Source of the DNA: Caryophanales bacterium UBA6865
GTDB taxonomy: Bacteria; Bacillota_I; Bacilli_A; RFN20; CAG-826
Direction of reading: 5' to 3'
Assembly: GCA_002449265.1 (NCBI GenBank)
Contig: DKCV01000015.1
Location: 1-64,000 of the forward strand
Length of the DNA stretch: 64,000 bases
The notes below the pieces were generated by a model, which worked only from the letters and a program-made list of their open reading frames with translations, had not been told where the DNA came from and ran no database searches. Below are positions 44,708 to 54,508 of the stretch, in pieces (the stretch's first letter is position 1; the number at the start of each line of letters is the position of its first letter). A program made the position numbers and the translations under genes.

Positions 44708-47071
44708 TTACCAAACGTTCACGTATTTTTCCTTTGCTAGATACATAAAGTCCTTTTCTTTGACTTTAAACGCTTCCTTAAATTCATCACTATGCATGAG
44801 AAGTGGGTTGATTCTCCCTCCGCCTAGAGGGTGAGAATCATTCATGATCCTTGTAACATAAAAATCGGAAGTAACATAAGAAAAATTCAATTTTGCGAGT
44901 AAAATGAAGAGTTTCCGATAGTCGAATTCTTGATAAGTTTTTGCGATGTCAAGTATCATGTTGAATCCTCCTAGGTCGGCAGTGGCTTCCATGACTTTTA
45001 ATTCCCCTTTTTCTTTGTAGCCAGGAACTTCCTCAAACCCACTATAGAATTTTGACACTTTGTCATTTCTTCTTTTAAACTCTAGCATATTTTTTTCGCC
45101 AAGCCATTCGCTTACCAGCTCGTTTTTTTCGTTAAATATCGCTCCATTATTATCGAAACTATGCGTCATTTCATGCCCAATCACAAAGCCAAAATCGCAA
45201 AGTAGTTCCTCTTTGCTTTCTTCGTGGCTCTCTTTTTTGGAAAAGAAGTATCCCGGCGGAATAAAGATTGTATTTGAGGAGACATCGTTAAAGGCGTTAG
45301 CCATGAATACATCGCTTGTGTATATGGTTGCCTTTCCATCCATTTTGCCTAGCTCGCCACTAAGCAATTCCATTCTGGCTTTGTTATAGATGCAATAATT
45401 GGAATAAAGGCTGCCATCGTTATTTTTAGTGCTTTTGTATTCGTGAGTTGGCAAAAGGAGCTTTTCGCCTGTTTTGACGTTTTTGGTCATGATAACGGCC
45501 GTCATATTGTTGAGCTTCTCTTTTAATTTCTTTTTTCCTTCCCCATCAATCCACGTATTGGCGTCGAAGCGCTTTTGCAATGTGCTTTTCAGTTCGCCGA
45601 ATAGGGTTTCAACCGTTTTGACGTTTTTGGTATAGCTAGTGGTTTTTTGATAGGAATCTAGAATTTCATTTGCGATATAAGGCATGAATTCTTCTTTGTC
45701 ATTAATCATTTCTTTTCCTTGCATAGCTAAAATCGGCATTCGTATTTCTTTCGGCAAACAAAAATTATATTGTTGGATATAGGAATGGATTAGATAAGCC
45801 CTAAGCTCATCTTCGCTTGCTTCTGATATAGCGAGGAATAAAGCGACAATCGAGGGAAAACGCGCAACTAAGATTCGATTTGTGTCATAATTTTTCCCGC
45901 TTTCTTTCCCTCCGTATAAGTCGGACATAACAATTGCGTTTTCGTCTTCCGAAGGCCTTAAACGAACTTTGGGAAGCCCGTTAAGCGGTCCATTGCTTGT
46001 CTCTTTTACCATTGGGTTAATGGCGAGGATTCTCTTGAGCTGGATAAAATACTTTTCCATGAAGCTTTCGTAGCTTTTTAGCCTTTCTTTAGAATCTCCT
46101 CCTACTAGGCTTCTTAAAGACTCAAAGGATCGGTAGGCGGGGGCGAGAAATTTGACCGGATTATTGAAATCGCTTAAAAATGGAAGATTTTCATTATGTA
46201 GTACCATACAATTCCCCATCGCGCGGGAATCTTTCATTTTCGTAGTCAATAAATATGGCAATAAGATTGATTCGCTTGAACGTTTGAATTCTTCTTTCAA
46301 AAGCTCATAGATATCTCGTTTTGACTTTTCTTGAATTTTTGCGAATAAACCTTTTAAGCCCGCTAAATTGCTCTTTTTTTCTCCTTCGTTGAAATAAGTT
46401 TCCATGAAATTATCGATTCTAGTTTTGTTTTCGCCTGTTATTTGCTTCAAAAAGGAATCTAGATTCGCATCGATGATTTTTTTATCAACGAAATTGCTAC
46501 GGTAGCTTTGATCTTTCGAAAATAGTTCTTGGTGATTCACGAAACTATAGAAATCGTCTTCTGGGCTCTTTCCTATGTAACCTTGAATCCGCCTTAGGAT
46601 AGTCGCAAGGTCATGTTTTGAGGGCTTATCGTGCGGATTGAAGTAATAATAGGGATGCTCAGAATTAACGTGTTTCGTTTTTGGGAAATATAATGACCGC
46701 GATTGAAAATAATCCAGGGAAGATTGTAGATTTTCGGATAATTCATCCCAATTTGCGAGCGAATATTCGTTTAATCCGCGATTTTGCGCAAAACTAATGT
46801 AATAAGGGCTTGGCCTTTCTAAGCTCGGGAAGGCTTTATGGAGCAAAAGAATCATTTTTTCATTTGTGAAGTTTTCGTCTCCTTTATAGCCTAATGAAGA
46901 GAGAAGCTTTTCTACCGCGATGGAATGGTCATTCTTTTTTGCGACACGTACGATTTCTATCGCATTCAAATACGTTGCTCCTTTTTTATACACGTCAACA
47001 TTTAAACAAGAAGCAAGGGTGGCGCTAGTCAATATAAAGAACGCAAGTAACGCAAAATTCTTATTTTTCAT
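44708..47071 (-). CDS. pepO: M13 family zinc metallopeptidase lipoprotein
   Basis: 787 residues. A lipoprotein signal with Cys22 (LASCLN) puts it on the outer membrane face. The catalytic domain is intact: zinc motif HEMTHSFDNNGA (HExxH), third ligand in EATADLGG, and NAF preceding the beta strand (MANAFNDVSSNTIFIPPG). Neprilysin/PepO-like enzymes cut peptides up to about 40 residues. The N-terminal half has the helical M13_N shape. Longer than PepO of lactic bacteria (about 630) mainly because of the N-terminal half. Single gene. Confidence 0.9.
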   Translation of the reverse strand: MKNKNFALLAFFILTSATLASCLNVDVYKKGATYLNAIEIVRVAKKNDHSIAVEKLLSSLGYKGDENFTNEKMILLLHKAFPSLERPSPYYISFAQNRGLNEYSLANWDELSENLQSSLDYFQSRSLYFPKTKHVNSEHPYYYFNPHDKPSKHDLATILRRIQGYIGKSPEDDFYSFVNHQELFSKDQSYRSNFVDKKIIDANLDSFLKQITGENKTRIDNFMETYFNEGEKKSNLAGLKGLFAKIQEKSKRDIYELLKEEFKRSSESILLPYLLTTKMKDSRAMGNCMVLHNENLPFLSDFNNPVKFLAPAYRSFESLRSLVGGDSKERLKSYESFMEKYFIQLKRILAINPMVKETSNGPLNGLPKVRLRPSEDENAIVMSDLYGGKESGKNYDTNRILVARFPSIVALFLAISEASEDELRAYLIHSYIQQYNFCLPKEIRMPILAMQGKEMINDKEEFMPYIANEILDSYQKTTSYTKNVKTVETLFGELKSTLQKRFDANTWIDGEGKKKLKEKLNNMTAVIMTKNVKTGEKLLLPTHEYKSTKNNDGSLYSNYCIYNKARMELLSGELGKMDGKATIYTSDVFMANAFNDVSSNTIFIPPGYFFSKKESHEESKEELLCDFGFVIGHEMTHSFDNNGAIFNEKNELVSEWLGEKNMLEFKRRNDKVSKFYSGFEEVPGYKEKGELKVMEATADLGGFNMILDIAKTYQEFDYRKLFILLAKLNFSYVTSDFYVTRIMNDSHPLGGGRINPLLMHSDEFKEAFKVKEKDFMYLAKEKYVNVW

Positions 47072-47496
47072 TTTTTCTCCTCCAATAATCTTTTCGGTTT
47101 TATAAAAACATTATCTTTTTGGTAAGTCAATTTTTAAAAAAGTAGTTAAAACCTTATAAAAAAATTAAAATGTAAAATTATTTTTTTCAAAAAAAGAGCA
47201 GGAATTTTATGGTGATGATTGATGGAAGTAGCGATAAGAATTGCTCTTTTTCAAGAATAAAAACTTGGAAAAAGAGGCGATTAATTCTTTCTCTAAATGC
47301 AAAGATTAATATTAAAAAATGTCGAAAAAAGTTTTGTGATGATTCTTCTTCGAAATCATCTTCCTTCTAGAAATGGCTGAAAAAGAGATAAGGAACAAGA
47401 AATTTCTGCGTCTAGAAAAATTAGGAGGGTGTAGTTTACGAATTATAATATTTATGGGTGAGATAAAATTATCTTTAGAACCTCGTCACCTTTTTT
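47072..47496. other. AT-rich intergenic region, no gene seen
   Basis: About 420 bases between the divergent M13 peptidase and rmuC genes. No intact reading frame, riboswitch or repeat was recognised. GAAAGGA at 47497-47503 serves rmuC. Confidence 0.45.
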
Positions 47497-47509
47497 GAAA
47501 GGAACCTTT

Positions 47510-49015
47510 ATGGAAAATAGCATTCTTATCATTTCAATTCTAACCTTAATCATTTCTTCGCTCGCGATTATTTTCTCTTTCATATTGTTGCTTCTTTTTT
47601 CAAAAAGGAAAGGAATTAAGGAAGACACGATTAATTTCGACACTAAAAATCTAGAAAAAGAGCAAATCCAAAGCGCTACGGAAATCAAAGCCGCTGTCGA
47701 AAATCTCGAAAAAAGCCTTTCTTTGAAATTTGAAGGGCAAATTAACGAAAAGATGAAAGATCAGATTCTTGCGATTACTAAAGCGATGAAAGAAGGGGCG
47801 GAAACTGATACAAAACGCCTGAATGATTTTCAGCAAGCGATGACGAATAATCTCAATGAACGCGTGAGTACGATGAATGAAACCGTGAATCGACGCTTAT
47901 TAGACGTCACTAGCAAAGTATCAGAACAAATGAACGCGATGCAGCAATCAATGAAATCTTTGACGGAGAGTGATACGGCGCGCCTAAATAATTTTCAAAC
48001 CGCCATTAATGAAACGATGGTTTTGCAAATGAAGGCGATGAACGAAAGAATCGATGTATCAATGAAAACTATCAATGAGAAAGTGAACCAATCTCTTAGT
48101 GATGGTTTCAAAGGGACTAGCGATTCTATGATTAGCCTTCAAAAGCAACTAGGCATGGTTCAAGAAGCACAGAAAAGCATTAATAACTTGCAAGGGGAAA
48201 TAACTTCTTTAAAAGATGTTTTAAGCAATAACCAACAACGTGGAAAATACGGTGAATTTCAGCTTGAAATGCTTTTAGATAATCTTTTTCAAGGTTCAAA
48301 AGGCGTTCTTTATGATACGCAGTATATTCTTCAAGAAGCAAAAGGCGATGAATCTCAGCTTAAACCTGATGCGGTGATTTTTCTTGATGGAGAGGCGCAT
48401 CATCAAATTGTTTGCATCGATAGCAAGTTCTCCTTAACGGGATACGAAGACCTCTTCAATAGCTCCAAACATTTAGGAGAAGCGGAGATAAATAGCGCGA
48501 AGCTTTCTTTCAAAAACGCGACGAAACTTCGCATTGATGAAACCGCGAAATATATCATCAAAGGAAAAACGATTTCGAATGCTTTGATGTTTATTCCTAA
48601 CGATGGCGTTTTTGCTTATATTCATAACGAATTCCCTGACTTAGTCGATCACGCCCTTAAAAAGAATGTCGTTATGGTTTCTCCTACGATTCTTCAACCC
48701 CTTTTAGCCTCTTTTCGTGTCATCCAAATCGATGCGAAAAAGAGCAAGAACATCAGTTTGATCAACGAGCAGCTTAACGCGCTCGCGAAAGAATTTGGGA
48801 AATTTATGCCGCGCTGGAAATCATTAAACGATAGCATTCAAGGCCTTACGAAGAAAAGCGGTCAATTCGATACGACCGTCAACAAGATTGGCAAGAGATT
48901 TAATCGTGTTCAAACGATTGATTTCGATAAAAATGAAATGGATGAAATAACGGAAAACGAAGAAGATTCAAATCGAATTTCAATGGATAAAGTTGTAGAA
49001 CCAGATTTGGATTAA
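47510..49015 (+). CDS. rmuC: RmuC-family recombination protein
   Basis: 501 residues from ATG 47510 (GAAAGGA 6 bases ahead); a TTG upstream adds five residues and is less likely. One N-terminal membrane helix (about 3-27) is followed by a long coiled coil (about 40-240) and the RmuC domain (about 245-450), with GKYGEFQLEMLLDNLF and the PD-(D/E)xK-like line LKPDAVIFLDG...IDSKFSL. RmuC limits inversions at short repeats, probably as a nuclease. Convergent with recN, with only 6 bases between stops. Confidence 0.92.
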   Translation: MENSILIISILTLIISSLAIIFSFILLLLFSKRKGIKEDTINFDTKNLEKEQIQSATEIKAAVENLEKSLSLKFEGQINEKMKDQILAITKAMKEGAETDTKRLNDFQQAMTNNLNERVSTMNETVNRRLLDVTSKVSEQMNAMQQSMKSLTESDTARLNNFQTAINETMVLQMKAMNERIDVSMKTINEKVNQSLSDGFKGTSDSMISLQKQLGMVQEAQKSINNLQGEITSLKDVLSNNQQRGKYGEFQLEMLLDNLFQGSKGVLYDTQYILQEAKGDESQLKPDAVIFLDGEAHHQIVCIDSKFSLTGYEDLFNSSKHLGEAEINSAKLSFKNATKLRIDETAKYIIKGKTISNALMFIPNDGVFAYIHNEFPDLVDHALKKNVVMVSPTILQPLLASFRVIQIDAKKSKNISLINEQLNALAKEFGKFMPRWKSLNDSIQGLTKKSGQFDTTVNKIGKRFNRVQTIDFDKNEMDEITENEEDSNRISMDKVVEPDLD

Positions 49016-49021
49016 TTCTTT

Positions 49022-50692
49022 TTAGTCGCGTTTCGCTAGTACCATTTCGCGAGCGTATTCGAGCTGCTTTTCTGTCACTTTATCTCCCGAAATGAGATAG
49101 GCAACTTGCTTTATCTTTTCTTCTAGCGATAGCTCTTTCATGTGAGAATAAGTGCGGTTACCTTTTACTTCTTTGGATATCAAAATGTGATGGTCGCTTA
49201 GTGAAGCAACTTGCGGCATATGGGTGATGGCGATCACTTGGCTAAATAAAGAAATCTCATGGATTTTTCTAGCAACAGCTTGGGCGGTTTCTCCACTGAT
49301 ACCCGTATCGATTTCATCAAAAACAACGGTAGGGACGTTATTTGCTTTAATGAATAACGCTTTCATAGCGAGCATGAGGCGACTCGCTTCGCCCCCAGAA
49401 ATGACTTTGCTTAAGCTCTTTAATCCTTCGCCGACATTGGTTTCGATATAAAAATCGACGACATCAATCCCCGACTCGAACAAGCAAGAATCTACCTTTT
49501 CGTTAATTGGGAGAAAAACGATATTGAATCTTGCTTTTAATAAAAGATCAGTGAGGCTTTTTTCTAATTCTTTCTCAATCGATTTTGCGACTTTTTGGCG
49601 GATTAAGGAAAGCTCCTTTCCTTTCTTTAACGTTTCAATGAAAGCGTCATCCATTTCTTTTTTCTTAAGAGAAATTGTTTCTCCTAAAGAAGATTCTTCG
49701 CTTAAAGTAGTGGCGAGATCATCGCGGTAAGCGATGAGTTCAGGAAGAGTCTTTTTGTATTTTCTTCGAATCGAAGCGATGTCACTTTCTCTTTGCTCTA
49801 GTTCGTTTAAGCGCGATGAATCATAATCGATATTGCTGAATTCTTTTTTAAGATTTTGTAGTAGGTCTAAAATCTCATAATAACGATCATCGAGCGTTTT
49901 CCATTTTTCTTCATATTGATTTTGAAAAGAAGAGAGTTTTGCAAGGATTTTATTTAAATCATAAAAATGGTCAAGAAAATCTCCATCGATGATTTCACTT
50001 GCTTCTTGCTCTAAGGAATATATTTTGTCGTAGTTTCTAAGCAAAGATAATTCAGAAGAAATTCTTTCTTCTTCGTTTTCTTTTAGGTCCATGGCTTTTA
50101 GTTCTTTATATTGGTATTCATAAAAGTCACGGTTTTCATTTAGTTTTCTTTCTTTTTCTAGCAATACTTCGTATTCGTTTTTCTTTGTTTTATAAGCCAT
50201 TAATGCGGAAAGATATTCCTTTTTGTAAGAAGAAATGAGCTCAGATGAGAAACCATCGATAATCCCTAAATAGTTTTCCGGATTTAAGATCTTTTCATAA
50301 TCGAATTGGCTATGAATATCCGCTAAAAAGGGAGCGATTCTATTTAAATCATTCAAAGAAATCGGCGTGCCGTTAATTTTAATGCTGCTTTTGGATTTAC
50401 CAATGATTCGTTCAACGACGATGCCTTCTTCACTTGTTGAAATATTTAGGCGATTTAATAAAGCGTTTAAAGCGGGTTTATCAACTGAAAAATAACCTTT
50501 AATGATAGCTTTTTCTTCACCTTGGCGAATCAATTCGCTAGAGGCTCTTGCCCCTAATAATAACGACAAAGAATCGATAACAAGGCTTTTCCCAGCCCCA
50601 GTTTCACCTGTTAAAACTGTAAAGCCGTCTTTAAAAGTGGTATCGATATTTTCGATGATTGCTAAGTTAGTAATAAATAAACGTTTCAGCAC
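49022..50692 (-). CDS. recN: DNA repair protein RecN
   Basis: About 556 residues. An SMC-like ATPase for double-strand break repair: Walker A GETGAGKS near residue 30 after the conserved start LKRLFITNLAIIENI, long coiled coils in the middle, then SGGEASRLMLAMKAL and Walker B VVFDEIDTGISGETA. I place the start at GTG 50692, since the family begins at this residue. TATACT sits 6 bases upstream and no ribosome-binding site is seen, suggesting leaderless translation. A GTG at 50707 is possible. Confidence 0.93.
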   Translation of the reverse strand: MLKRLFITNLAIIENIDTTFKDGFTVLTGETGAGKSLVIDSLSLLLGARASSELIRQGEEKAIIKGYFSVDKPALNALLNRLNISTSEEGIVVERIIGKSKSSIKINGTPISLNDLNRIAPFLADIHSQFDYEKILNPENYLGIIDGFSSELISSYKKEYLSALMAYKTKKNEYEVLLEKERKLNENRDFYEYQYKELKAMDLKENEEERISSELSLLRNYDKIYSLEQEASEIIDGDFLDHFYDLNKILAKLSSFQNQYEEKWKTLDDRYYEILDLLQNLKKEFSNIDYDSSRLNELEQRESDIASIRRKYKKTLPELIAYRDDLATTLSEESSLGETISLKKKEMDDAFIETLKKGKELSLIRQKVAKSIEKELEKSLTDLLLKARFNIVFLPINEKVDSCLFESGIDVVDFYIETNVGEGLKSLSKVISGGEASRLMLAMKALFIKANNVPTVVFDEIDTGISGETAQAVARKIHEISLFSQVIAITHMPQVASLSDHHILISKEVKGNRTYSHMKELSLEEKIKQVAYLISGDKVTEKQLEYAREMVLAKRD

Positions 50693-50753
50693 CCATTTAG
50701 TATACACTCATGAATCTTAATGCGCATTAGTGAGAGAGGCTTCTTCCTTGTAT

Positions 50754-51539
50754 TTATAAAAGTATTTCTAACGCCATCATGATGGCGAAACCAATCATAA
50801 AGCTCCATAAACCATAATGCTCATATCCTTCTTTTCTAGATTCAGGCAATATTTCATCGAGGGTGACGTAAAACATTGCTCCTGCGGCAAAGGATAATAA
50901 CCAAGGAGTGATGATAGAAAGCTGCGCTAAGAATAAGCCGATAATCCCAAAAAGCGGCTCAACAATTCCAGATAAGGTTCCGAATAAGAACGCTTTTCCT
51001 TTCTTTTCGCCTTCTCCTAGCATCGGGATAGAGACGGCCGCCCCTTCTGGGACATTTTGAATGGCGATACCAATGGCTAAGGATAAGGCCGCGTAATTTA
51101 AATCCATCGCGTTTCCTTTTAAAGCAAGTCCACAAGCAAAGCCAACGGATAAGCCTTCAGGGATGTTATGAATTGTGACAGCCAAAAAGAATTTGAAGTT
51201 TTTACCGAAATTAGATTTTCTACCTTCTTCTACGCCGGTTGCTTTATGGAAATGGGGGATGGTTTTATCCATAATCCAAAGCAATAATCCGCCAAGTAAG
51301 AACCCAGCAATAGGAGGAAGCCAAGAAACCTCTTTAAGAACGTTTTTGCTTTCGTTAATGGAGGGAAGAATAAGCCCAAATATTGAAGCGGCAATCATGA
51401 TGCCGCCTGCAAAGCCGAGGATAAGATTATTTGTTTTCGGTCCAAAGTCTTTTTTGAAGAAGAAAACAAATGAACTTCCTAAGGTTGTAGCTAGGAAGAT
51501 GATGGATAACGAGATGATTGATGTTACAGTTGCGTTCAT
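50754..51539 (-). CDS. ZIP family metal transporter
   Basis: 261 residues with eight helices. ZIP signatures are HNIPEGLSVGFACG in helix IV and the helix V line GIAIQNVPEGAAVS, the metal site of the family. It imports Zn2+, Mn2+ or Fe2+. AGGAGGGGG precedes the ATG closely. A perfect 16-bp palindrome in the promoter region (51567-51582) suggests repression by a metal-responsive regulator. Which metal cannot be told. Confidence 0.93.
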   Translation of the reverse strand: MNATVTSIISLSIIFLATTLGSSFVFFFKKDFGPKTNNLILGFAGGIMIAASIFGLILPSINESKNVLKEVSWLPPIAGFLLGGLLLWIMDKTIPHFHKATGVEEGRKSNFGKNFKFFLAVTIHNIPEGLSVGFACGLALKGNAMDLNYAALSLAIGIAIQNVPEGAAVSIPMLGEGEKKGKAFLFGTLSGIVEPLFGIIGLFLAQLSIITPWLLSFAAGAMFYVTLDEILPESRKEGYEHYGLWSFMIGFAIMMALEILL

Positions 51540-51566
51540 ATCCCCCTCCTTAAATTATGAAACCAT

Positions 51567-51582
51567 GTTAGTATATACTAAC
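51567..51582. promoter_or_regulatory. Perfect palindrome, candidate operator of the ZIP gene
   Basis: GTTAGTAT joined to ATACTAAC is a perfect 16-bp palindrome, 28 bases before the ZIP start. On the minus strand it contains TATACT, a good -10 box, with TTGCAA about 20 bases upstream. A bound repressor would block the promoter. It does not match a metal box I know exactly. Confidence 0.6.
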
Positions 51583-51609
51583 TAATAGCAATGTGTTGCA
51601 ATATAATAA

Positions 51610-51646
51610 ATAAGGATAGTGGCGGTGATACCATCACTATCCTTAT
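51610..51646 (+). promoter_or_regulatory. Long hairpin in the leader of the C69 dipeptidase gene
   Basis: ATAAGGATAGTG (51610-51621) pairs perfectly with CACTATCCTTAT (51635-51646), and the loop holds a further GGT/ACC pairing. No T tract follows, so it is not an obvious terminator. It lies 37 bases before the start codon, after a TATAAT at 51602-51607 region, and may be an mRNA stabiliser or regulator. Confidence 0.45.
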
Positions 51647-51683
51647 ATTCGCTACGTTTTATTTGATAAAGGAGAAATTAATT

Positions 51684-53153
51684 ATGCCATGCACAACGAT
51701 TCTAGTTGGAAAAAAAGCAAGTAATAATGGTTCTACGCTTATTGCTAGAAACGACGATTGCCCATCTGGGTCATTTCACGTTAAGAAAATGGTTGTGGTT
51801 AAAGAAAATGAACAGCCACGCCTTTATGAATCGAAGATTGGACATCTTAAAATAAAGTTGCCGGATAACCCATTACGTTATACGTTGATGCCGAACGTTG
51901 ATTTAAAAGAAGGAATTTGGGGCGCAAGTGGTATCAATAGCGAAAATGTGGGGATGAGTGCAACGGAAACAATCACGACTAACCCTCGTGTTTTGGGCGC
52001 TGATCCATATGTCGAATACGCTCCTAAAGAAGGCGATAAAGAAGAACAAATCGGCGGCATTGGCGAAGAAGATTTGATCGTTCTAGTTTTGCCTTATATT
52101 CATAGTGCTAGAGAAGGCGTATTGCGCTTAGGGGCATTGCTAGAAAAATATGGGACCTATGAGCCCAACGGCATCGCTTTTAATGACGCTAACGAAATTT
52201 GGTGGCTAGAAACCATTGGGGGGCATCATTGGATTGCGAAAAAAGTTCCTGATGAGCGTTGCGTCATTATGCCTAACCAATTCGGAATGGATACCTTTGA
52301 TTTTGTTGACGCTTATGGTGCGAAAAAAGAAAACCTTTGCTCTAGTGATCTGAAAGAGTTCATGGAAAAGAATCATTTATATCTAGGAAAGGAAGGAGCG
52401 TTTAATCCGCGCCTTGCTTTTGGTAGCCACGACGATAGCGACCACGTTTATAACACGCCTCGCGCTTGGTATATGGGGCGTTATTTATGCCCGAAATCGT
52501 TCAAATGGGACGGGGATGAGAGGGATTTTGGTCCAGAAAGCGATGATATTCCGTGGAGCTATCTCCCAGAAAGGAAAGTCACGGTTGAGGATATAAAATA
52601 TCTTCTTTCCTCTCATTATCAAGGGACTGAATATGACCCTTACGCGAAAGGCGAATCGCCTAAGAAATACATGTATCGATCGATTGGAGTCAACCGTACT
52701 TCATTCTTAGCGTGCTTAGAAATCCGAAACAATTGCCCGAAAGAAATCGCCGCGATTGAATGGGTTGCGTTTGGCTCAAATGTTTTTAACGCTTTCGTAC
52801 CTCTTTATGCGAATGTTGATGGCATTCCTTCTTACTTTGGAAATACCACGATGACCGTTTCAACGGATAATTTTTATTGGGCAAATCGTCTTTTAGGTGC
52901 TTTGGCCGATGCGCATTTCCAAAAGAATTCCATTCATATCGAACGTTATCAAAGTCGCGTCGCTAGCGAAGCTTATCGGCTCATTCATTATTTTGATAAC
53001 GCTTATATGCAAAATCATGACTTAGCGATTTTGCACGAAGCAAACGAAACTATTGCAAATATGGCGAAAAAAGAAACGGACAAAGCGCTTGATCATGTGC
53101 TCTATGAGTCTAGCATGCTAATGAAGAATGCTTTTGCTCGTTCCGACAATTAA
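51684..53153 (+). CDS. pepD: C69 family dipeptidase
   Basis: 489 residues from ATG 51684, which has AAGGAGAAATT in front; the open frame upstream is leader. N-terminal nucleophile hydrolase: MPCTTILVGKKASNNGSTLIARNDD, in which Cys3 becomes the catalytic N-terminus. Other family blocks are GINSENVGMSATETI and EIWWLETIGGHHWIAKKVPD. It cleaves a broad range of dipeptides in the cytoplasm. Standard PepD length. It follows the divergent ZIP gene and precedes ldh, with no operon link to either. Confidence 0.93.
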   Translation: MPCTTILVGKKASNNGSTLIARNDDCPSGSFHVKKMVVVKENEQPRLYESKIGHLKIKLPDNPLRYTLMPNVDLKEGIWGASGINSENVGMSATETITTNPRVLGADPYVEYAPKEGDKEEQIGGIGEEDLIVLVLPYIHSAREGVLRLGALLEKYGTYEPNGIAFNDANEIWWLETIGGHHWIAKKVPDERCVIMPNQFGMDTFDFVDAYGAKKENLCSSDLKEFMEKNHLYLGKEGAFNPRLAFGSHDDSDHVYNTPRAWYMGRYLCPKSFKWDGDERDFGPESDDIPWSYLPERKVTVEDIKYLLSSHYQGTEYDPYAKGESPKKYMYRSIGVNRTSFLACLEIRNNCPKEIAAIEWVAFGSNVFNAFVPLYANVDGIPSYFGNTTMTVSTDNFYWANRLLGALADAHFQKNSIHIERYQSRVASEAYRLIHYFDNAYMQNHDLAILHEANETIANMAKKETDKALDHVLYESSMLMKNAFARSDN

Positions 53154-53238
53154 TTTTATATTTCGAGAGCGCTTACTCAGAAAACGCTCAAATTTTGCTT
53201 TATACTGATTAAGCCAAAATATAGGAGGCTAATGAGTT

Positions 53239-54183
53239 ATGGTTAATATTAAAAAAGCAGCAATAATCGGTTGTGGATTCGTCGGAAGTTCAATCGCTTT
53301 TGCCTTAATGCAAAAAGGGCAATTTAATGAACTCGTTTTGATTGATACGAATAAAGATAAAGCGGAAGGCGAGGCAATGGATTTGGCACATGGTTTGCCT
53401 TATACCTATTCCATGGATATTCACGCTGGCGATTATAGTGAATTAAAGGACGCATCCGTGATTATCATTACGGCTGGCGCAGCTCAAAAACCAGGTGAGA
53501 CCCGCTTGGATTTAATTCAAAAGAATTCGCGAATCATGAAATCTATCGTCCGTGAACTAAAAGCGGTCAATGTTGAAGGGATTTTGCTCATTGTCGCGAA
53601 TCCTGTTGACGCGCTTACTCACGTTGCTTATGTCGAAAGCGGCTTACCAAAAAACCGTGTCTTTGGAAGTGGCACCGTGCTAGATACGGCTCGCTTGAAA
53701 TATCTTCTTTCGAAGCATCTTAATGTCGACGCAAAGAACGTTCATGCGGTTATGATTGGAGAACACGGTGATAGCGAAACCGCGATTTGGAGTGGCGCGA
53801 ATGTAAGTGGCGTTCCTCTTAATGACTTTTGTTCACTACGTGGCTATACCGATCACGACGCTGGCATGAAGCGCATTCAAGATGATGTTGTGAATTCCGC
53901 TTATCGTATTATTGAGAAGAAGGGCGCAACTTATTACGGAATCGCTCTTTCGGTCTCACATATCGTTTCTTGCATCGTGAATAATACGCATACGATGCTC
54001 CCTGTCTCTACTGAACTCGATGGAACTTATGGTTTATCAGGTTTAGCTTTGTCGATTCCTTCTCTCGTTGGTAGCGATGGGGTAGAGAAAGTTCTAGAGC
54101 TTCCGATTACTGAAGCGGAACGCGCAAAACTAGAAAAATCCGCTACCGCATTAAAGAATGCGCTTGCTGAGATTAAAGAATAA
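53239..54183 (+). CDS. ldh: L-lactate dehydrogenase
   Basis: 314 residues. NAD-binding GCGFVGSSIAFAL near the N-terminus, Arg in GETRLDLIQKN, VANPVDALTHVAY, FGSGTVLDTARLKYLL, and the catalytic His in MIGEHGDSETAIW. It reduces pyruvate to lactate and regenerates NAD+. It has TAGGAGG ahead of the start and a TATACT -10 box at 53201-53206. A fermentative lifestyle is implied. Confidence 0.95.
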   Translation: MVNIKKAAIIGCGFVGSSIAFALMQKGQFNELVLIDTNKDKAEGEAMDLAHGLPYTYSMDIHAGDYSELKDASVIIITAGAAQKPGETRLDLIQKNSRIMKSIVRELKAVNVEGILLIVANPVDALTHVAYVESGLPKNRVFGSGTVLDTARLKYLLSKHLNVDAKNVHAVMIGEHGDSETAIWSGANVSGVPLNDFCSLRGYTDHDAGMKRIQDDVVNSAYRIIEKKGATYYGIALSVSHIVSCIVNNTHTMLPVSTELDGTYGLSGLALSIPSLVGSDGVEKVLELPITEAERAKLEKSATALKNALAEIKE

Positions 54184-54251
54184 TTCATCAATCCATTTTT
54201 AAGTTGGAAAGATTGATTTTATTGGCTCTTCAAATCCAACGAGAATGAGTG

Positions 54252-54277
54252 ACGGCTGCCTATTTGGTAGCCGTTTT
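54252..54277 (+). terminator. Intrinsic terminator after ldh
   Basis: ACGGCTGCC (54252-54260), loop TATTT, GGTAGCCGT (54266-54274) with one G-U pair, then T4. Confidence 0.8.
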
Positions 54278-54460
54278 CCATAGGTGAAGCCCTATTTTGA
54301 TGTTATTGACCCATTGATGCCTGCTCCAAGTTTTCGAGATTCATACCAAGGACAGCAAAAAATAGTTAAAATATATATGGCCACTTCCATTAAATAATTA
54401 GACCAAAAATAGATCAATGAGGAGGCTTTTTGCTAAGAGCTAACCAAAACAGTGAAAAAC

Positions 54461-54489
54461 GATGGGGATGACCAAAACTGCCATCCCCA
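54461..54489 (-). terminator. Intrinsic terminator after the tyrosine phosphatase gene
   Basis: ATGGGGATG (54461-54469) and CATCCCCAT (54481-54489) pair perfectly; on the minus strand the stem is followed by CGTTTTTC. Confidence 0.75.
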
Positions 54490-54508
54490 TTAGATTTTGG
54501 AAAATTGT

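Larger units (their letters stand above)
54184..54508. other. Intergenic region between convergent ldh and phosphatase genes
   Basis: About 325 bases without a gene; it contains the terminators of both neighbours (54252-54277 and 54461-54489). Between them I see nothing recognisable. Confidence 0.6.
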
